Source: Brevibacterium antiquum CNRZ 918
Lineage (GTDB): Bacteria; Actinomycetota; Actinomycetes; Actinomycetales; Brevibacteriaceae
Reading direction: 5' to 3'
Assembly: GCF_900169145.1 (NCBI RefSeq)
Contig: NZ_FXZD01000001.1
Location: forward strand, 1-64,000
DNA length: 64,000 nucleotides
Part shown: in pieces, positions 61,226 to 64,000 of the stretch
Layout of the letters: every line of letters begins with the position of its first letter
Position numbering within the stretch: position 1 is the first letter of the stretch
The notes under the pieces: model-generated
The model's database searches: none
Seen by the model: only the letters and a program-made list of their open reading frames with translations
What the model was told of the DNA's origin: nothing
Position numbers and translations under genes: made by a program

Positions 61226-61382
61226 CGTGCTCGCTATCGGGCATACGTAGGCATCGGCGCTTGCAGGTGTCGGCACGCACGAGCGCCGGCTTGTGTGGGC
61301 GCTGTTGCTCGCAGTAGATCGTCCGTGGTCATGGTCATACCGGTGCAGAGCAGCGACGGCGAGGGAACTCCGCGGTGAGGGC

Positions 61383-61470
61383 TCACGCCTGCCGATACCG
61401 TTCACGCCTGCCGATACCGCACACGCACTGGCCAGGCCCACTCCCGTTGAGAAGGCCCACGCCCGTTGAG
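61383..61470. repeat. Short tandem direct repeats in the DUF3040-TgpA gap
   Basis: A 19-base period unit (TCACGCCTGCCGATACCG) occurs twice near 61383-61420. A second unit (GGCCCAC T/G CCCGTTGAG) occurs twice near 61435-61470. No function is evident. Confidence 0.55.
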
Positions 61471-61563
61471 GAAGTCTATTCCCACTGAGGCTGCAGCGGT
61501 GGCGCTTGAATGGGCGCTGCCCCGGACACGAAGGGCATCGGGAGCAGCGACAGGCAATCGCAA

Positions 61564-63903
61564 TCAGCGCGGTGGATTGAAGATGCTGGCCGGCCAGATT
61601 CTGGCGGTGATCCTGTTTCCGGGAGACGCGTTGTCCGCGAGGTCTGTCCGGACTTCATCGATGAGGGCACTGACCTCAGGTGACGAGATGCTCTTCTCAC
61701 TCGCACCGTATCGTTGGGCCTCAAGAGCGTCTACGAAGGCCGACAAGGCACTGTCATCGACGGCGCGGTGTGCCCCCGAAGGCGGGGCCGGGCTGCGCAA
61801 CGCGGTGAATCCATCACCGGAATCGCCTCGTGACTCAGATGACGAAGAACCAGGTTCCGCAGTGGAGTCGCCAGATTCATCAGTCCCGCCGCTGTTCCTG
61901 CCGGCCAGTACGAGTTCGTTGAATCGCAGTGTTCGGCTGGGGTCGAGGCTCTGACCATAGTCGGTCGACAGTGCCCTGACCTCCGTCCAGACCTTTTCGA
62001 GCTGTCCGGGGTCCCGTGTGCGTCGATGGCGCAGGATGAGTCTCCACAGAGCGGGTATCGCTGCGAGCAGCAGGAGCACAAGCACGATGAGGCTCGCCCA
62101 CAGGTACGTACCGAGATTCGCACCAGCTGGTTCTCCAGCCGCTGCCGTCTCAGTACTGGGGCTCTCGGACTCCGCTGCTTCGGACTCCTTGGAGCCGTCT
62201 GTGGGCTCCTCTGACGGAGACGAGGTCTCTGTGGAATCCTCCTCGGAGTTCTCTGTGGTGCTGCCGCTGGCCACCGTCCATTTGGGCGGGTCGCCGGCGG
62301 GACCGCCTGGAGTGGGCTCGAAGCGGACCCATCCGGCTCCCTCGAAGTACAATTCCGGCCACGCATGCGAATCCTGCATGCTGACCTCGAAGCCCCCGCC
62401 GGCCTCGGTGCCTTCGCCGAAGCCGACACCGATGCGTGCCGGAATTCCCATCGTTCGGGCCATGATGGTCATCGCCGATGAGAACTGAACGCAGTATCCC
62501 TTCTTGTCGACGAGGAAGTCGGAGATCGCATCTCCGCTGGCTCTTTCGGGAGCATCCAGCGAATATTCGAAGTCGCCTCCGCGGAAATAGGCCTGGAGCA
62601 GGACGGCGGCTTCCCATTGGTTGTCTGCGTCCGCTGTGATCTTCTCAGCGGTCTCCTTGACGCTGCCCGGCAGGCTGTCCGGGACTTCGAGTTCCGTCTC
62701 GAAATCGCTGGAGTTCACGGGTGTTGCGTTCTGCAGATCGTTGACGTCAGGGTTGATGGAGAGATAATCCATCGAGTAGTCCTGCCCACCGGACTTCTCA
62801 CCATTGCCGACGACTGTCAGCGATTTCTCGTCATAGATCCAGCGCCGGTTTAAACCGGTCGGCTGCTGTGGGGCGTACGGGGTGGGAAGATACTGCTGAT
62901 CGAATTCGTCAGTGATTGTGACGTCGATGCGCTCTTCACTGTAGTTCTTCTCCCGTGGGAGTCCCTCTGGCCAGGGCAAGCCCTCGTTTGCGATGGCGAA
63001 GGGATCGAGGGGGAAAGGGGTCGGTGCCCAGGACTGGCCGTCAAAGGAGCTGATTGAGGTCAGCCTGATCGGCTGTCCTTTGGACTCTGTCGTGGTGTAG
63101 TCGAAGATGGTCGAATCGTCACGGTCACCGAGATCGGCACGTAGGTCGAGGAACGGGTTCGTCACGGTGAGGTCGCCCTTGTCGCTCGACGCCCGATCAG
63201 GCAGGGTCGGAACCTCCGGCAGCAGCACGGGAACTCCGATGCCGATTGCGACAGCCACAGCTCCGGCCACGGTTGCGGTCAGGCCGCCGCGCCACTTCGC
63301 TGCGGGTAAGTATGGGCTGAGCATGAGTAGGAGGAAGGCCGCCAAGATGGCGACGACGTGCCACCACTGGACTTGGGTGGGGGCGAAGAAGACCGGGATC
63401 ATCCACAGCACCAGGAGCAGAACACCACTGACTTTGGGGGCTCTGAGGTCGGAGACGAGTCCGTCGATGAGGATGGTGATCAGGGTGAACGCGATCGTCA
63501 GCATCGTGGTGAAGCCAGGAGTGCTGGCTGCTGGGGGAGTGGTGGCGTACAGATCGCTGACTCCCGAGGACAGCAGATCGATCACGGTGGTGAATGAACT
63601 GCCGGTGGGCACGACACCGAGAACAAGCGTGCTCGGTGCACACAGTACGAGGACTGTGATCAGGCCCACGATGCATTGTGCGATGACAGCAGCTCCGGTG
63701 GCTCGAAGGACCGGGACGCTGCGGAAGATTGCGCCGACGACGACGATCAGGAGGATCGAGATGAGGACAGAGGGAAGCCATGCGAAGTCGGAGAACACGG
63801 CGGAGAGCCCGATTGCGGCCAAAATCATGGCCACGAACACGGCACAGGCCTCGAGCCAAGCCGAGGGATGCCTGTCGGGGCTCTCAGTTGTGTCGGGGCT
63901 CAT
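61564..63903 (-). CDS. TgpA-like transglutaminase-domain membrane protein (DUF3488)
   Basis: A 779-residue membrane protein. The N-terminal third has about six hydrophobic segments (DUF3488-like), then a large extracytoplasmic part with a transglutaminase-like core. GYCVQFSSAMTIMARTMGIP holds the catalytic Cys, DSHAWPELYFEGAGWVRFEP the His and Asp equivalents. Near residues 615-635 a further membrane segment is followed by a cytoplasmic C-terminal domain (DUF4129-like position). ATG 63903 overlaps the stop of the preceding gene. TgpA proteins usually come in MoxR-DUF58-TgpA operons, and the fragment upstream fits. Substrate is unknown; protein cross-linking at the cell surface is one idea. 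Confidence 0.88.
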   Translation of the reverse strand: MSPDTTESPDRHPSAWLEACAVFVAMILAAIGLSAVFSDFAWLPSVLISILLIVVVGAIFRSVPVLRATGAAVIAQCIVGLITVLVLCAPSTLVLGVVPTGSSFTTVIDLLSSGVSDLYATTPPAASTPGFTTMLTIAFTLITILIDGLVSDLRAPKVSGVLLLVLWMIPVFFAPTQVQWWHVVAILAAFLLLMLSPYLPAAKWRGGLTATVAGAVAVAIGIGVPVLLPEVPTLPDRASSDKGDLTVTNPFLDLRADLGDRDDSTIFDYTTTESKGQPIRLTSISSFDGQSWAPTPFPLDPFAIANEGLPWPEGLPREKNYSEERIDVTITDEFDQQYLPTPYAPQQPTGLNRRWIYDEKSLTVVGNGEKSGGQDYSMDYLSINPDVNDLQNATPVNSSDFETELEVPDSLPGSVKETAEKITADADNQWEAAVLLQAYFRGGDFEYSLDAPERASGDAISDFLVDKKGYCVQFSSAMTIMARTMGIPARIGVGFGEGTEAGGGFEVSMQDSHAWPELYFEGAGWVRFEPTPGGPAGDPPKWTVASGSTTENSEEDSTETSSPSEEPTDGSKESEAAESESPSTETAAAGEPAGANLGTYLWASLIVLVLLLLAAIPALWRLILRHRRTRDPGQLEKVWTEVRALSTDYGQSLDPSRTLRFNELVLAGRNSGGTDESGDSTAEPGSSSSESRGDSGDGFTALRSPAPPSGAHRAVDDSALSAFVDALEAQRYGASEKSISSPEVSALIDEVRTDLADNASPGNRITARIWPASIFNPPR

Positions 63904-64000
63904 CGCTTCACCCGCTTCGAATCGAATGCGGTCCATGATTCGGGCAGATCCTCGCTCAGTCCCACCATCGTCAGATCATTGATGTCGTCGAGGCTGCGCA
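63900..64000 (-). CDS. C-terminal fragment of the gene upstream of tgpA (probably DUF58 family)
   Basis: An open frame enters at the window edge and runs to TGA 63902-63900, encoding about 32 residues that end in SKRVKR. Its stop overlaps the TgpA start (ATGA), so it is a true gene end. The sequence alone is too short to identify; DUF58 is inferred because that gene normally precedes tgpA. Confidence 0.5.
   Translation of the reverse strand, partial: RSLDDINDLTMVGLSEDLPESWTAFDSKRVKR

Larger units (their letters stand above)
61079..61563. other. Intergenic region between DUF3040 and TgpA genes
   Basis: Nothing in these 485 bases looks like a gene. It contains the + strand terminator at 61198-61225 and near 61383-61470 two short tandem direct repeats: TCACGCCTGCCGATACCG twice, and GGCCCACNCCCGTTGAG twice. 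Short open frames here have no coding support. Confidence 0.6.

Noticed and set aside
61466-61954. 162-codon + strand frame over the tgpA gene end
   Set aside because: It lies mostly antisense to tgpA coding sequence with no ribosome binding site or recognisable domain.

Overview
The window reads as a chromosomal segment of a high-GC actinobacterium, most likely a Brevibacterium or close relative in the Micrococcales. That placement is inference. It rests on GC-rich codon use, many GTG starts, many 4-base ATGA/GTGA gene overlaps, a choline-to-betaine locus, and gene order. Three blocks follow the order I remember from Mycobacterium tuberculosis: 6.1-29.9 kb (Rv1691 to Rv1713), 50.4-52.2 kb (gcvH-garA-DUF151) and 52.2-58.7 kb (aroG, pknL, Rv2175c, polyprenyl synthase). 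No prophage, insertion sequence, CRISPR array, rRNA operon or plasmid feature was seen.

Layout. 0-5.3 kb: a BCCT osmolyte transporter faces betB-betA, which turn choline into glycine betaine; betB is preceded by a small upstream reading frame with its own ribosome binding site. 5.3-6.1 kb: a gene-free spacer with a cluster of stem-loops. 6.1-23.3 kb: a long run of + strand genes: a repeat-rich TPR-like protein, a HAD phosphatase, tlyA, nadK, recN, steA, steB/mctB, a MraY/WecA-like enzyme, murJ, two glycosyltransferases, pyrG, a NUDIX hydrolase and xerD. 23.3-31.2 kb: parA-scpA-scpB-rluB-tyrA-cmk-der and an AI-2E-family membrane protein; scpA appears to start with CTG. 31.3-31.9 kb: a YciO/Sua5 protein.

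32.0-36.8 kb: a branched-chain amino-acid-type ABC importer on the - strand (livK-H-M-G-F). It is divergent from a short-chain dehydrogenase and a thiolase (37.1-39.2 kb). 39.2-49.4 kb is the accessory part: a DUF222/HNH endonuclease-like gene with an AT-rich upstream region, a MATE exporter with a GNAT acetyltransferase, an amidohydrolase, a DedA-like protein, an MFS sugar porter and an NhaD/ArsB-type antiporter. A tRNA-Pro(GGG) lies at 50.1 kb.

50.4-64.0 kb: gcvH, a GarA-like FHA protein, a DUF151 nuclease-family protein and class II DAHP synthase. These are followed on the - strand by a LysM/SLT protein and a PASTA-containing Ser/Thr kinase (pknL-like). Then come a Rv2175c-like DNA-binding protein, a lipoprotein with a polyprenyl diphosphate synthase, dinB, a DUF3040 protein, and a transglutaminase-like TgpA protein at the window edge.

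Functional themes. The densest theme is the cell envelope: steA, steB, a MraY-like enzyme, murJ and two glycosyltransferases form one transcription unit, and the kinase/FHA/transglycosylase genes fit growth-linked signalling. A second theme is chromosome maintenance (recN, xerD, parA, scpAB, dinB). The points I find most worth following are the betB upstream ORF, the stem-loop cluster before the repeat-rich protein, that protein's 12-fold arginine/glycine repeat, the MraY-like enzyme inside the ste operon, and the CTG start of scpA.
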